The notes: generated by a model from the letters alone, not told the origin. A stretch of 38,171 bases of DNA from CAZPHU01 sp964419255 (GCA_964419255.1 CAYQOU010000039.1:1-38171), one strand, 5' to 3'. Counted from the stretch's first letter, positions 25,683-35,400 are shown. A program made the numbers and translations.

Positions 25683-25868
25683 TTATTACCTCCCTTATGA
25701 TATCTCAAGTGTACGAACTCATCGAGGATACTATTTAATTGAGATACCTTTTTATGCAGGAAAAATTTTTGTTGAAACGCCTGTACCTGAACAAGCGGTT
25801 CTGATCGAATAGCCACCAGAGAATCGCCTGGTTCGAGTTGTATATGTATATTACGATTCAGCCCGACA

Positions 25869-25897
25869 AATCACTTAAAATACATTAATAAGTGATT
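25869..25897. repeat. Inverted repeat spanning the tilS stop codon
   Basis: AATCACTTA at 25869-25877 and TAAGTGATT at 25889-25897, a perfect 9-bp stem with an 11-base AT-rich loop. It covers the last tilS codons. No T-run follows on the minus strand, so it is not a standard terminator; it may stabilise the tilS 3' end or sit in the ftsH promoter region (25683-25874), where I see no clear -35/-10 pair. Confidence 0.45.
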
Positions 25898-27251
25898 GAT
25901 AACGACAGGAAATCTCCAGAATCGATTCTGTTTTTTGATCCACCCTTACTTTCCGGCTGATTTCCACCGAGGGAATCCATACCACCGTACCGTCGGGACG
26001 GGCAACAACCCCCAGTCGGCTTCTTTCACCGACAGGAACCTTCCTGCTTTTAAGATACGGCAAAGCCTTGCGCTGTTTGTCGCTGCCAAGCGGTTGAAAT
26101 GTATCGTTTTCATCTATCGTCCGGTACACCAACTGCTGCCCGCAACATCGGGCATCGAGATACACCCGCATATTTGTTTCGTCGATACTCCCCGGCATCC
26201 GGCCCCCGGGCCAGACAGTACTCTCAAAGACCAGCTCCTCACAGCGGGTATGGCCCGGTATTTCTAACAAGCATTTTTCGTGCTTGTCCCCACTAATCTT
26301 ATCAGACGGCTGCGGACAGAAATACAGCCAGTGCCGAAAAGGAAAGCAGCTCCATTTTGACGGAAACAGGAACTGACCTCCCGATCGGTTCGCAAGTCGA
26401 ACGATTCGCTCCATGTGCGTCTGCGAAAATGAAATGCCGTAAAACCGAAACAGTTTGGCACATGCCTGCCTGACCAGTGCAGCCGGTTGAGAAAAACCAT
26501 CCTTACTTATTCTAAAGCGCTCTTTTCCCGCCACTACATGTTTTTTAATCCAGTCGTTTACGACCGGTTCAACTATGGTGACAATATCCCTGGCCTGTTG
26601 CGATATAGCTGCTATATGCTCCAGACTCATCGTGTTTTGCTCGCGGATAGCCGGGATGACCGTGTGACGTATCCTGTTGCGACTGAATGTAAGCTGCCGA
26701 TTGGATGAATCCTCACACCAGCGTAAGGAACGCATACGGAGGTATTTCCTGAGGTGGTCCCGCTCCAGCTCAAGAAGAGGCCGGATAACCCCATCCCCAC
26801 GTACCGGATGAATGCCCCGGAGTCCGGTGATTCCCGCACCTCTGATCATCCGCATCAGCACAGTCTCCACCTGATCGTCGCGCGTATGGCCGGTGGCTAT
26901 CCAGTCGTAGGCGTGTTCGGCACGCACATGGCTGAAAAAGCCATAGCGATTTCTCCGGGCCCACTCCTCGATTCCAGCCACGGGGGCGTCGGTAAGCCTC
27001 AGGCAGTGAAACTTACACCCATAGGAGTGTGAAAGTGTGCGGACAAATGCCTCCTCGGAATCAGACTCACTGCCACGAAGCCCGTGATTTATATGCGCAA
27101 TACCGATTCGGGCTATTGATAATCTCTTTTGCAGGGAATGCAGAATATGTAACAAGGCAACGGAGTCGCTACCACCGCTGACGGCAACCAAAACGGCACT
27201 GCTTTCGGAAAAGAAGGATCGACAGAACTGAAAAACGGCTTCTTCGCACAT
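25875..27251 (-). CDS. tilS: tRNA(Ile)-lysidine synthase
   Basis: Converts C34 of tRNA-Ile2 (anticodon CAU) to lysidine so that it reads AUA. 458 residues. PP-loop motif SGGSDS at 25-30; other N-terminal signatures AHINHGLRG, GCKFH, AEHAYDWIATGHTRDDQVETVLMRMIRG and RPLLELERDHLRKYL are intact. The middle TilS substrate-binding and C-terminal domains (YRTIDENDTFQPLG, VPVGERSRLGVV) are present. No clear ribosome site precedes the ATG at 27251; the leader is pyrimidine-rich, so the start is somewhat uncertain. A CAU tRNA gene lies just upstream on the same strand. Confidence 0.94.
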   Translation of the reverse strand: MCEEAVFQFCRSFFSESSAVLVAVSGGSDSVALLHILHSLQKRLSIARIGIAHINHGLRGSESDSEEAFVRTLSHSYGCKFHCLRLTDAPVAGIEEWARRNRYGFFSHVRAEHAYDWIATGHTRDDQVETVLMRMIRGAGITGLRGIHPVRGDGVIRPLLELERDHLRKYLRMRSLRWCEDSSNRQLTFSRNRIRHTVIPAIREQNTMSLEHIAAISQQARDIVTIVEPVVNDWIKKHVVAGKERFRISKDGFSQPAALVRQACAKLFRFYGISFSQTHMERIVRLANRSGGQFLFPSKWSCFPFRHWLYFCPQPSDKISGDKHEKCLLEIPGHTRCEELVFESTVWPGGRMPGSIDETNMRVYLDARCCGQQLVYRTIDENDTFQPLGSDKQRKALPYLKSRKVPVGERSRLGVVARPDGTVVWIPSVEISRKVRVDQKTESILEISCRYQSLINVF

Positions 27252-27302
27252 GAGGACGGATACGAAAGGAGCGGAAAGAAAGGAAAAAAAGAAAGGGAAA
27301 TA

Positions 27303-27379
27303 TGGTAGCAGCGCAGGGACTCGAACCCCGGACTCGTGGATTATGATTCCACTGCTCTAACCAACTGAGCTACGCTGCC
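27303..27379 (-). tRNA. tRNA-Met (CAT anticodon), elongator type
   Basis: 77 bases including an encoded CCA. Acceptor stem GGCAGCG/CGCTGCT (first pair G-U, as in Bacillus elongator tRNA-Met), D-arm GCTCAGTTGGTTAGAGC, anticodon stem GTGGA/TCCAC with loop ATCATAA (anticodon CAT), T-arm loop TTCGAGT. It lacks the initiator features (unpaired position 1-72, three G-C pairs in the anticodon stem). A lysidine-modified tRNA-Ile2 also has CAT, but positions 4-69 and 5-68 are A-U and G-C here, not the C-G pairs of the Ile2 type. Confidence 0.93.
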
Positions 27380-27426
27380 ACATATCTATCAGAATATATG
27401 TGATTTCTTCGATAGCGTCAACATAA

Positions 27427-28554
27427 TTATTGAGGCTTTTGATCCTCCACCAGTGGCATATCAGCCTTGGTCCAGCTGTTTATGCCACCCCTTAGATGCA
27501 AGAGTCTGTCGAAACCGGCGGCATTGAGTATCTGTCCGGCCACCGTGCTTCGGTTACCCGACCGACAGTAGATAAGAATATCCTTGTTCTTGTGCTTTTC
27601 TATCTCGCCAAGCCGCCCCTGAAGCTGCTGGATCGGTATCAGAGTGGCCCCTTCTATGTGCCCCGCATAGTATTCCCGAGGCGTCCTGACATCCAGAAGG
27701 ATTATATCTCCCCTTTGGATCAAATTCCGTGCCTGCGCCGGGTCGATATTCCTGAATTTTGCCTGTTTAGAGTCTTCGTAATCCATGACCACAATCCTCC
27801 CAACCATCGCTCCATCTCCGGTGGGGCAGTTACCATTGCAGTATATCGGGTATATACCTGTTTTGGCCGCCTTGAATCCGACGGTCAACTCCTTGCCGGC
27901 ATCGGTCTGAGTGACAATATCATATTCAGGTATGCTCACCGAATGTTCAAACGAAGAATTCTTGAAAGTAAGCGTGACCGTGTCGCCACGATAGACATAG
28001 ATATCACCCAGATTCTCCGATGAGTTTCCCACGTTGATTTGAATCTCCCGAACCCCGTCCTTGAGTTTTCCGTTGGGCTTATACTCTGCCTGACCTTCCT
28101 GACCGGCGGCGAAATTTTCCACCACTCTGATGTAATCCTCACGGGGCCTGACTCCGGTGAGCGCATTGACCGCTTTCTGATCTTTCACAAAAACCACGTA
28201 AGGAATACCTCTAACTCCGAAGGCCTGAGCCAGGGAGGGATATTTATCAACATTAATCTTATAAAAATCAGCCTTTTGCGACATCTCCGCGGCAATCTTT
28301 TCAAGCATCGGGGAGAGTATCCGGCAGGGCATACACCAGTCGGCATACAGGTCAAACACCAGCAGACGATCTTTTGTCTGGATGATCTTCTCGAATTCCT
28401 CGGTGCTGGAGATAGTTTTGACCATCTCCTGCGGCTTCTCCTTTGCCCCCGGCTGGTCCCCCGTTTCCGCTTTTTTACCGCATCCGGCGATGAGCACAAA
28501 AGCAGATACTACGGCAGTGGTAATCATTACTCCCCATGTCTTTCTGTTTGCCAT
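27427..28554 (-). CDS. Lipoprotein fusion: thioredoxin, CuA-like cupredoxin, rhodanese
   Basis: Envelope lipoprotein of 375 residues with three redox or sulfur domains. The lipobox LIAGC places acylation at Cys25. Thioredoxin domain about 45-150 with active site WCMPC at 73-77 and cis-Pro118. Cupredoxin-like domain about 168-258 (DIYVYRGDTVTLTFKN, HSVSIPEY): His204, Cys239-x3-Cys243 and Met250 at the spacing of a CuA site, but the second His is Asp247. Rhodanese domain about 268-372 with catalytic Cys330 in CRSGNRS. AGGGAAG precedes the ATG. The fusion suggests thiol or copper-linked sulfur transfer or disulfide repair on the cell surface or in the periplasm; the substrate is unknown. The gene is followed by tRNA-Met and tilS. 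Confidence 0.87.
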   Translation of the reverse strand: MANRKTWGVMITTAVVSAFVLIAGCGKKAETGDQPGAKEKPQEMVKTISSTEEFEKIIQTKDRLLVFDLYADWCMPCRILSPMLEKIAAEMSQKADFYKINVDKYPSLAQAFGVRGIPYVVFVKDQKAVNALTGVRPREDYIRVVENFAAGQEGQAEYKPNGKLKDGVREIQINVGNSSENLGDIYVYRGDTVTLTFKNSSFEHSVSIPEYDIVTQTDAGKELTVGFKAAKTGIYPIYCNGNCPTGDGAMVGRIVVMDYEDSKQAKFRNIDPAQARNLIQRGDIILLDVRTPREYYAGHIEGATLIPIQQLQGRLGEIEKHKNKDILIYCRSGNRSTVAGQILNAAGFDRLLHLRGGINSWTKADMPLVEDQKPQ

Positions 28555-28761
28555 ATTCTTCCCTGAGAAATAGGTTAATGGGTATAGTGTATTTTTACCT
28601 CTACCCGAATCGGGCGGCTACAGCCAATCGTCATGCGAAAGAATCGCCCGATACAGATCAAATAAAAATTACGAAAAGGGCAGCCGGTTATGAATTCTTT
28701 TTTTCCCGTGCCCGTATTCGGGTAAATAATCACCGTGTTTGCGGCAAAACAGAAAGTGTGT

Positions 28762-29727
28762 ATGGATTTTTCAGAAAAAAATGTCTATCTGGCCCCGATG
28801 GCAGGGATCAGTGAAACCGTTTTCAGACGGCTGTGCAGGGAGTGCGGAGCCGATGCGGTGGTATCGGAAATGGTCAGCTCCGAGGGGCTTTACTACGGAG
28901 GACGCACAAAGGATCTTCTGTTTTTCGACCCCTCTGAACGTCCTATAGGCATTCAGCTGTTCGGTGCCGATCCCAAGAAGCTGGCCTACGCGGCTCAATT
29001 CGTGGAAGAACATGTTCAGCCCGATTTTATCGATCTCAACAGCGGCTGTCCGGTGCCTAAGGTGGTTAGAAAAAATGGTGGCTCTGCTCTGATCAAAGAA
29101 CCCGATCTCCTGGCGGATATTGTCCGCCATATGAGCAGAGCTGTAAAAACCCCGGTAACCGTAAAAATTCGCTCCGGATGGATCGAACATAGATGGAACG
29201 ATTGTGAGATCGCTCGAATCGCCGAGGATAACGGAGCCGCGGCTCTGATTGTGCACCCCCGATCCCGCTCCATGGGCTTTACCGGCCATTCCTACTGGGA
29301 GCGCATCAGTGAAGTGAAACACACCATCAGTATTCCGGTCATCGGCAACGGCGATATCGAATCGGCAAAGGATGCACTGGAGATGTTTGAGCAGACCGGA
29401 TGCGACGGCATCATGATCGGTCGGGCAAGTTACGGCAATCCCTGGATCTTTCGTCAGGTCAAACAGGCGCTTTGCAAAGAGCCGGTCGAGCCGTTTTCGC
29501 GGAAAGACAAGTACCACTTTGCGACCCGGCACCTGAAGCTTTACAAGGAGGTTCACGGCGAGCGAAAGGCATCGAAGGAGATGAAAAAGCATCTGGCCTG
29601 GTATGTTAAAGGCATGCCGGCAGCCGGCGGCTTGCGAAAAGATTTTTTCTCTTCAACCACAACCGCAGAGCTTCAAGCTATACTGGATCGATACTTTGCA
29701 CTCAGCTCTAATCCGATTGGTGAATAA
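28762..29727 (+). CDS. dusB: tRNA-dihydrouridine synthase
   Basis: FMN-dependent enzyme that reduces uridines in the tRNA D-loop. 321 residues from the ATG at 28762; the frame extends to a GTG at 28735, and neither has a clear ribosome site. Motifs: YLAPMAGISETVFRRLC, GIQLFGADP, LNSGCPVPKVVRKNGGSALI with catalytic Cys96, TVKIRSGW, VIGNGDIESAKDALEM, GIMIGRASYGNPWIF, and the C-terminal helical domain. The subgroup (DusB rather than DusA or DusC) is a best guess from overall pattern. larB follows after three bases, so the two form an operon. Confidence 0.92.
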   Translation: MDFSEKNVYLAPMAGISETVFRRLCRECGADAVVSEMVSSEGLYYGGRTKDLLFFDPSERPIGIQLFGADPKKLAYAAQFVEEHVQPDFIDLNSGCPVPKVVRKNGGSALIKEPDLLADIVRHMSRAVKTPVTVKIRSGWIEHRWNDCEIARIAEDNGAAALIVHPRSRSMGFTGHSYWERISEVKHTISIPVIGNGDIESAKDALEMFEQTGCDGIMIGRASYGNPWIFRQVKQALCKEPVEPFSRKDKYHFATRHLKLYKEVHGERKASKEMKKHLAWYVKGMPAAGGLRKDFFSSTTTAELQAILDRYFALSSNPIGE

Positions 29728-29730
29728 CAG

Positions 29731-30492
29731 ATGGAAAAGAAACAACTAAAAACGCTGCTCGGCCAGCTGTATACAAACCAGATAGATGTCGAGACAGTGC
29801 TCGAACTGCTGAACGATTTACCCTTTCATGATATCGAATGTGCCCGCATCGATCACCATCGGGGCCTACGAACCGGCCATCCGGAGGTGATTTTCTGTCA
29901 GGGTAAAACTGCTGAACAAGTGGTTTCCATTGCCCGTGAACAGATCGCCCATGATGAGACCGTCTTCGGGACCAGAGCCCCGGAAGAGACCCTCTCGGCA
30001 GTAAAGGAGCAGCTTCCGGGGGTGGAAATCGACCTGAGCGCTCACTGTTTCTGGAAAAAATCATCCTGGTGGGAAAAGAAAAAACAGACTCGAGGCACCA
30101 TTCTCATCGTCTCCGCAGGAACGGCCGATAATCCCGTAGCCCGAGAGGCTCAGTTGACCGTGAATATTTTCGGCCACCCCTCACAGACCATCCAGGATGT
30201 GGGAGTCAGTGGAATACATCGGCTGCTTGCCTGCCGCAAAAAGCTTCAGACCGCCTCGGCTATCATTGTCATCGCGGGTATGGAAGGCGCGCTGCCCTCG
30301 GTGGTCACCGGGCTGGTCTCCTGCCCGGTTATAGGAGTTCCCACAAGCGTCGGGTATGGTGCCCATCTAAACGGGCTGGTTCCACTGTTCGCCATGGTTA
30401 ATTCGTGCGCATCAGGGCTGACCGTAGTCAATATCGATAACGGTTTCGGAGCAGCCTGTGCGGCGGTGCGGATCAATGCGGAAAGAGACTGA
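29731..30492 (+). CDS. larB: Nickel-pincer cofactor synthase LarB
   Basis: Pyridinium-3,5-biscarboxylic acid mononucleotide synthase: carboxylates and hydrolyses nicotinic acid adenine dinucleotide in the first step to the nickel-pincer nucleotide of lactate racemase-type enzymes. 253 residues. The N-terminal region carries the family pattern RIDHHRGLRTGHPEVIFCQGKT; the C-terminal half is a PurE-like domain (ILIVSAGTADNPVAREA, VIAGMEGALPSVVTGLVSCPVIGVPTSVGYG, LVPLFAMVNSCASGLTVVNIDNGFGAA). It begins three bases after dusB. No larA, larC or larE is in this window, so partners must be elsewhere. Confidence 0.92.
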   Translation: MEKKQLKTLLGQLYTNQIDVETVLELLNDLPFHDIECARIDHHRGLRTGHPEVIFCQGKTAEQVVSIAREQIAHDETVFGTRAPEETLSAVKEQLPGVEIDLSAHCFWKKSSWWEKKKQTRGTILIVSAGTADNPVAREAQLTVNIFGHPSQTIQDVGVSGIHRLLACRKKLQTASAIIVIAGMEGALPSVVTGLVSCPVIGVPTSVGYGAHLNGLVPLFAMVNSCASGLTVVNIDNGFGAACAAVRINAERD

Positions 30493-30646
30493 ATGGTGCT
30501 CAAATGTGACGTAAAGTATAGTATTGAGTTATTGTGCCCTGATGAATCCTTTAATTTGTAATCCTTGATCCTCCCTTCTTCAGCAGGTAGGATTCAAACC
30601 GAGCCGTCCCGATCACAAGGATAGAAACACACCTCTATATAGCTGT

Positions 30647-31438
30647 TTACATCTCCGGGATACGTACCTCAAACATCACCGGCCACCGCTTTCCTGTTAT
30701 GAAAAATGTTTGGGTATCTTCGCGCCAGGCGATACCATTGAGCACGTTCTCCCTGTCGACGACATTTGCCTGCGCAACCAATGCGCTGCAGTCGATTATC
30801 CGCACCACACTGCCGCTTGATGGATCGATCTGGAAAATCATATCACTGTACCAGACATTTGCATAGATACTTCCCCGGGCGGATTCCAGCTCATTGAGTT
30901 GATTCAGCGGGCGTCCCTGATACGTCACCTCTATCCTGTCGGTGATATAGAACTGATCGTCGCGAACGGTGAGTGTGGCTGAACCATCAGACATGATGAA
31001 CCGATCATCATGACGGGTCAATCCCCATCCCTCCCCGTCGTAGCTAAATGTACCGATAACATCTAACTGCGGATATTCGTAGATCATAGCGACGTTTTCC
31101 CGCCAGGTAAGCTGAACGAGCTTACCCTCCCACCAGCATAGCCCTTCCGCGAAAACGTTTTCCTGAGGCACCAGCTGGATGATTTCTCCGGTTGAGGGAT
31201 CTATCTTGCGCAGAGTAGAATGACCGTAGAGACCGGTGCTTTCGAAGATATAATTATTCTGGTAGATAAGCCCCTGGGTAAATGCCGCGGTGTCGTGGGG
31301 AAAGACACGAACGATTTCCGGCACAATTACCTCAACAGTATCAACCTGCTCCGGATCACTCCGGCCACATTCCAGTGCAATCAGTGCACCGATGATAACA
31401 ATCGGAGTAGTGACATATTTTTTAAGACTTTTCCGCAT
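30647..31438 (-). CDS. Glutamine cyclotransferase (papaya-type glutaminyl cyclase)
   Basis: Exported five-bladed beta-propeller enzyme that turns N-terminal Gln of peptides into pyroglutamate. 263 residues from the ATG at 31438; the frame reaches a TTG at 31537, but the residues there look non-coding. N-terminal hydrophobic segment VTTPIVIIGALIALECG is a signal, possibly a lipoprotein signal although Glu before Cys is atypical. Family motifs: FTQGLIY, IFESTGLYGHSTLRK, FAEGLCW, GEGWGLTRH, LNELE, WYSDMIFQIDP, NVLNGIAW, FITGKRWP. Pyroglutamate is common at mature N termini of T9SS cargo in Bacteroidota, so a link to secretion is possible. No good ribosome site is visible. Confidence 0.88.
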   Translation of the reverse strand: MRKSLKKYVTTPIVIIGALIALECGRSDPEQVDTVEVIVPEIVRVFPHDTAAFTQGLIYQNNYIFESTGLYGHSTLRKIDPSTGEIIQLVPQENVFAEGLCWWEGKLVQLTWRENVAMIYEYPQLDVIGTFSYDGEGWGLTRHDDRFIMSDGSATLTVRDDQFYITDRIEVTYQGRPLNQLNELESARGSIYANVWYSDMIFQIDPSSGSVVRIIDCSALVAQANVVDRENVLNGIAWREDTQTFFITGKRWPVMFEVRIPEM

Positions 31439-31460
31439 ACCGGTACCAAAGTTGCAACCT

Positions 31461-31488
31461 TTTATAAACAGTATAGTTACGATGGCAA
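31461..31488 (-). promoter_or_regulatory. Possible sigma-70 promoter of the glutamine cyclotransferase gene
   Basis: Minus strand TTGCCA, 16 bases, TATAAA. Transcription would start about 16 bases before the ATG, leaving little room for a ribosome site, in line with none being seen. Confidence 0.35.
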
Positions 31489-31627
31489 CACTATAATGGT
31501 GCGTTTTTTTACGCAGGAAATCATTTTTGCGCGACAATTTTTATTTCAAAATTGGAACATCGCCATCTTTTTATTCGTATATTATAGGAAATTACATAAT
31601 GCTCACCCAAGCCATTTCGGTTGATAC

Positions 31628-32080
31628 ATGGTTAAAAAAGAAAAATTCAGGGATCATGCCAAAAAGAATGCCGGGAAAACAACAATCAGCAGAAAGCCAC
31701 TTGTGGTTCCCGCCTTTGTATTCGAAAGCCGCAATCTCACTGAAACCATATCCCTGAAAAATCTCCTTATTTTTTGCCGAGATTCTGTCCAGGCAATTCG
31801 TGATGCGGATGGAGCCGATCCAAAAACAAACGATTATTTCTTTCAGTGTATAAACCATCTCTCCATAAAAGTGAAAGAGTACACCGGAATACTGGAATGG
31901 GATGATAAGAGGGTTTTTCAGGAGATGATTGAGAGTGGAAAAAAAATAGTCGAAATGCTAAAGTCAATCGATTCCGGCAAAAATAAACCCGTCAGTACAC
32001 TTTCGGTCCACCTCTATGCCGACATCGCCGGCTTCGAGTGGCGGGTCGTTCGTCTTCTCGAACAACTAAATTTAGCATAA
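31628..32080 (+). CDS. Hypothetical protein, 150 residues
   Basis: I do not recognise the family. The protein has a basic N terminus (MVKKEKFRDHAKKNAGK), a middle with alternating helices (LKNLLIFCRDSVQAIRDADG, YFFQCINHLSIKVKEYTGIL, VFQEMIESGKKIVEMLKSI) and an ending of FEWRVVRLLEQLNLA. No signal peptide or membrane segment, no metal motif. The composition and helix periodicity look like a real protein, but there is no strong ribosome site before the ATG. It is divergent from the glutamine cyclotransferase gene. Confidence 0.6.
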   Translation: MVKKEKFRDHAKKNAGKTTISRKPLVVPAFVFESRNLTETISLKNLLIFCRDSVQAIRDADGADPKTNDYFFQCINHLSIKVKEYTGILEWDDKRVFQEMIESGKKIVEMLKSIDSGKNKPVSTLSVHLYADIAGFEWRVVRLLEQLNLA

Positions 32081-32404
32081 AGCCTATCTCATTATCATTT
32101 TCGCCTTCTTTCCCCAGGCATATTTGTGACATCCCTGGGTATCTTTTCGGATTTAGCCATTCTCTCGCGGTGATTCGCACAAACAACCGCCGCGCCAAAC
32201 CGCTCGCACAAAGGTATACCCTTCCGCACCTTTTTTATTTCATCTTCAGCTGCCTCCGAGTATTTTAAACTAGTTTAAACTTTTACTTTGTTTTCACAAC
32301 TATAAGTTCAAGTCCGACTCAGCGCACTATTTACTGGTATAAACCTGTGTCTCAACGGTGAAAAGAAATCATAGTGCCGTCACCCTTAATAAAGGATACC
32401 CCTT
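32081..32404. other. Regulatory region before the beta-helix gene
   Basis: 324 bases without a gene. It holds the palindrome at 32264-32279 and an extended -10-like element TGGTATAAA at 32335-32343, but no convincing -35 partner. No terminator is evident for the upstream gene. Confidence 0.45.
32264..32279. promoter_or_regulatory. Perfect 16-bp palindrome, possible operator
   Basis: TTTAAACTAGTTTAAA, an uninterrupted palindrome 126 bases before the beta-helix gene and about 60 bases upstream of a possible extended -10 element. Typical size and form of a dimeric repressor or activator site; the binding protein is unknown. Confidence 0.45.
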
Positions 32405-35400
32405 ATGCAGCCAACCTTATGGAAGCAGTCGATCTGTCTATTATCTGTATGCGCGGTTTCAATTACCGCCGCCACATTTACGGTCTCCAAAGACGGGCGC
32501 GGGCAGTTTTCAACCATACAGGCGGCGGTAGATGCCGCGGGAAGAGGCGATATCGTGCGCATTCTCGACAATGCAACATATGAGGAGCGGGTCGATATCG
32601 ACAGCACCAAAGCGGGTTTGACTCTTGCATCTGCAAATCCCAGCTCCCACGATAAGCCAACCATCGTCTGGCAGGACAGGGAACATGTCTACCCGAAGAC
32701 CTATAACCAGTCAATGTATGAAGATTCCATCAATTACGATCGCAACGGCGCACTGCGTTTAATACGTACACGTAACGTTACCGTCGACGGAATCAGGGTA
32801 GAGGGTGGTGGTGTCTTTTCTTTCGGCGCTAATGGCGTGTGGGCAGGCAGACATTCTCTTCAGCATGGTAATGGTGCCATTGCCATTTTTTCATCCGGCG
32901 ATATCACCATCAGAAACTGTGAGATCTCGGATGCATATGTTGGTATCAATGTAATAGACCGAAACGAGGGTGGTATTTATACCAATGCAAACCCCGCTGA
33001 TTTGATGCCCTGGAATGTGATGCCCCTCTCAGGCTTCAGTCGAACCGGTAACCATCTTTTCGAACACAACAGAATCCATCATAATTCTTTTGGCATGTTC
33101 TTCGAATCCATCTGGGATCTCGGCTCGACTATCAGGTATAATCTCTTCTATGAAAACCATCATGCGGATGAAACCACAGCCTCAGAGGCTATGGGGCTGA
33201 CCGACGATGGAACTCACCATACCGGCGGGGCTTTGTGGTTTAAGGATCATTTACTCTCTCCACTGGCAATCTACAATAACACCTTCTGGCATAACTTCCT
33301 TATCTTTGTCGGCCACTGGAATGCGGGAGCGCAGCACCTGGTGTTTAACAATATCTACTCGACGCCACATACCTACTGGGGAGAGGATCCTAACTTTCCG
33401 AATCCCTTCCACAAAATGGATCATGCCTTTGTCAACCGCATGAAAAGCTGTGTGTACGCCACACAAACAAGGCCCCCCGCAACCACTCTGGTTCTTGAGA
33501 CCACATTGATAGATCCGGAAACGGGAGACGAGATTATTGCCGACACGACGATCGAAGACATATTCAGAGTGCTTCTCATGAATGATATACCCATGAGCGG
33601 CATAGAGAGTGAAGAGCAAAGGCTCGATGTAACCGCTCAACTATCAACCGGCGACACGACCGTCACATTTACCTACAATACATTCTCTCCAGGCGCACTG
33701 ATCACCGATCCCTTCCCTGCCGAGGCGAATATTCGCTGGCTGGAAACTGATTTTACATACAGCGAAGAAAGTTTCGAGCTGTTCAAATCAACCGACCCTG
33801 CCGACCCGGCATTTCTTGAGCCTGACTGGGACAATCCCCTCGTCGAGCAATTCATCCTTGACCGGGGCTGGGAGGAGGCTGGAATCCGCGATGCCGATGG
33901 AAGCATTGCCGATCTGGGCGCGATTTCTCTTGGGGGTCATCCAACGGCGGATGTCTCGATCAAACCGACTGCCCCTGTAAAAATAATGGGTCAGGCTGCA
34001 ACGATAAAATTCGATATCATAGATAAGGAGGGGGGATTCTCGAATCCAACCGTCAAATACATCCGATTCATTGAAAATCTGGAATTTCAAATCGACGCGT
34101 TTGGTGGAAGTATCGATCCCATTCCGGCGGATGCTATAGAAGAAATAGAAATCAATCAACCGGTTCAAATCGGAAGCAACGAACTGAGCATATCGGTTCC
34201 GCCCAGAGGAGAGGCTGATTTATACGCTTTCTTCGAGATGATTGTCGAAGGGACCGGCCCTGACGGACAAACTGTAGCGTCTCCGGTCGGTTTTCTCCCG
34301 TACAGATTTACAGACGCCTACCTTAATGTTACGGCTTACGACGATAGCGACCTGACACAGGAAATTGACACGGTCCGGGTGGGTGAACCCTTCTATATCA
34401 GACTGACTGCATATGATAACAGTGGCTCACCGTTTCCGTATGAGGTTACACCGGTCGATGTTTCGCTTAATTCCGGCACTCCTCTGCTTAGTGGCGATTG
34501 TGACATTGACCTGTACCAGAGCTGCAGCGAATTTTCGATCAGGAGTTTGCAGACTGAATATGAAGGAAGTGCCGTTATCACCAGTGTGCCTGAAGGAGTC
34601 GATTACATAAGAGCTGCCGGAATCTGGATCAATCCGGAAAATGCATCAGAGCAACTAGTTTTCTATGGAAACTCGGATGCAATTACCGTTTTACCGGGAG
34701 AGCCCACTGACGTGGTTTTCCAGAATCCACCGTCCAATCTGAATAATGTCGATCCTCCAACAATCGATCCGGGCATTCCGTTCGAGGGAACGCTTGAGGT
34801 TTACGACCGGTTTGGTAACTGTGTCGATCAGCCCTCGCAGGTACAGCTCAACAGTCTGCACCCCGATATCGGTAACTTTGTCGGCGGTACTCAGACTATC
34901 ACCACCGACGTGGATGGAATCGGCCATTTTACAGTCGAGATAACAAACGGTGCACAGGATGATATCTTTACCCTGCAAGGGGCGATTCAGGACATGACTC
35001 CCGACCAGGCGGATGTGAGAGTCGGTGCGCCAACAGACCGTTTCTGGATCTACTACGGCGATACCACCCAACTGGATTACACCCTGCGGCTGGAAGGCGA
35101 AACCGGGCAGCGCCTTCCCATTCAGATTCGGGTTTCTAATGATGGAGACAGTATTGTTGATGTGGACGACCGGATCAGCATCTCGGCCACCATCAGCAGC
35201 CTCTCCTTTTATGCAACGGAGGATGCACAGGAGTCTTCCGAACTGTTTGAGATGAGCGGAGGTAGTGTGGAGGTTTGGGTAACGGCCGATGCACCAGTAA
35301 ATAACGCCGGCATCGAAGTCTGTGCTGAAAACAACCAGATTCGATCGGGATACCGAGAGTCGATCTATTTCACCACCGATGTCTCGGTTCAGCAGCCCAC

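Noticed and set aside
27303..27379. tRNA-Ile2 (lysidine) as identity of the CAT tRNA
   Set aside because: Acceptor-stem pairs 4-69 and 5-68 and the overall sequence fit elongator tRNA-Met better.
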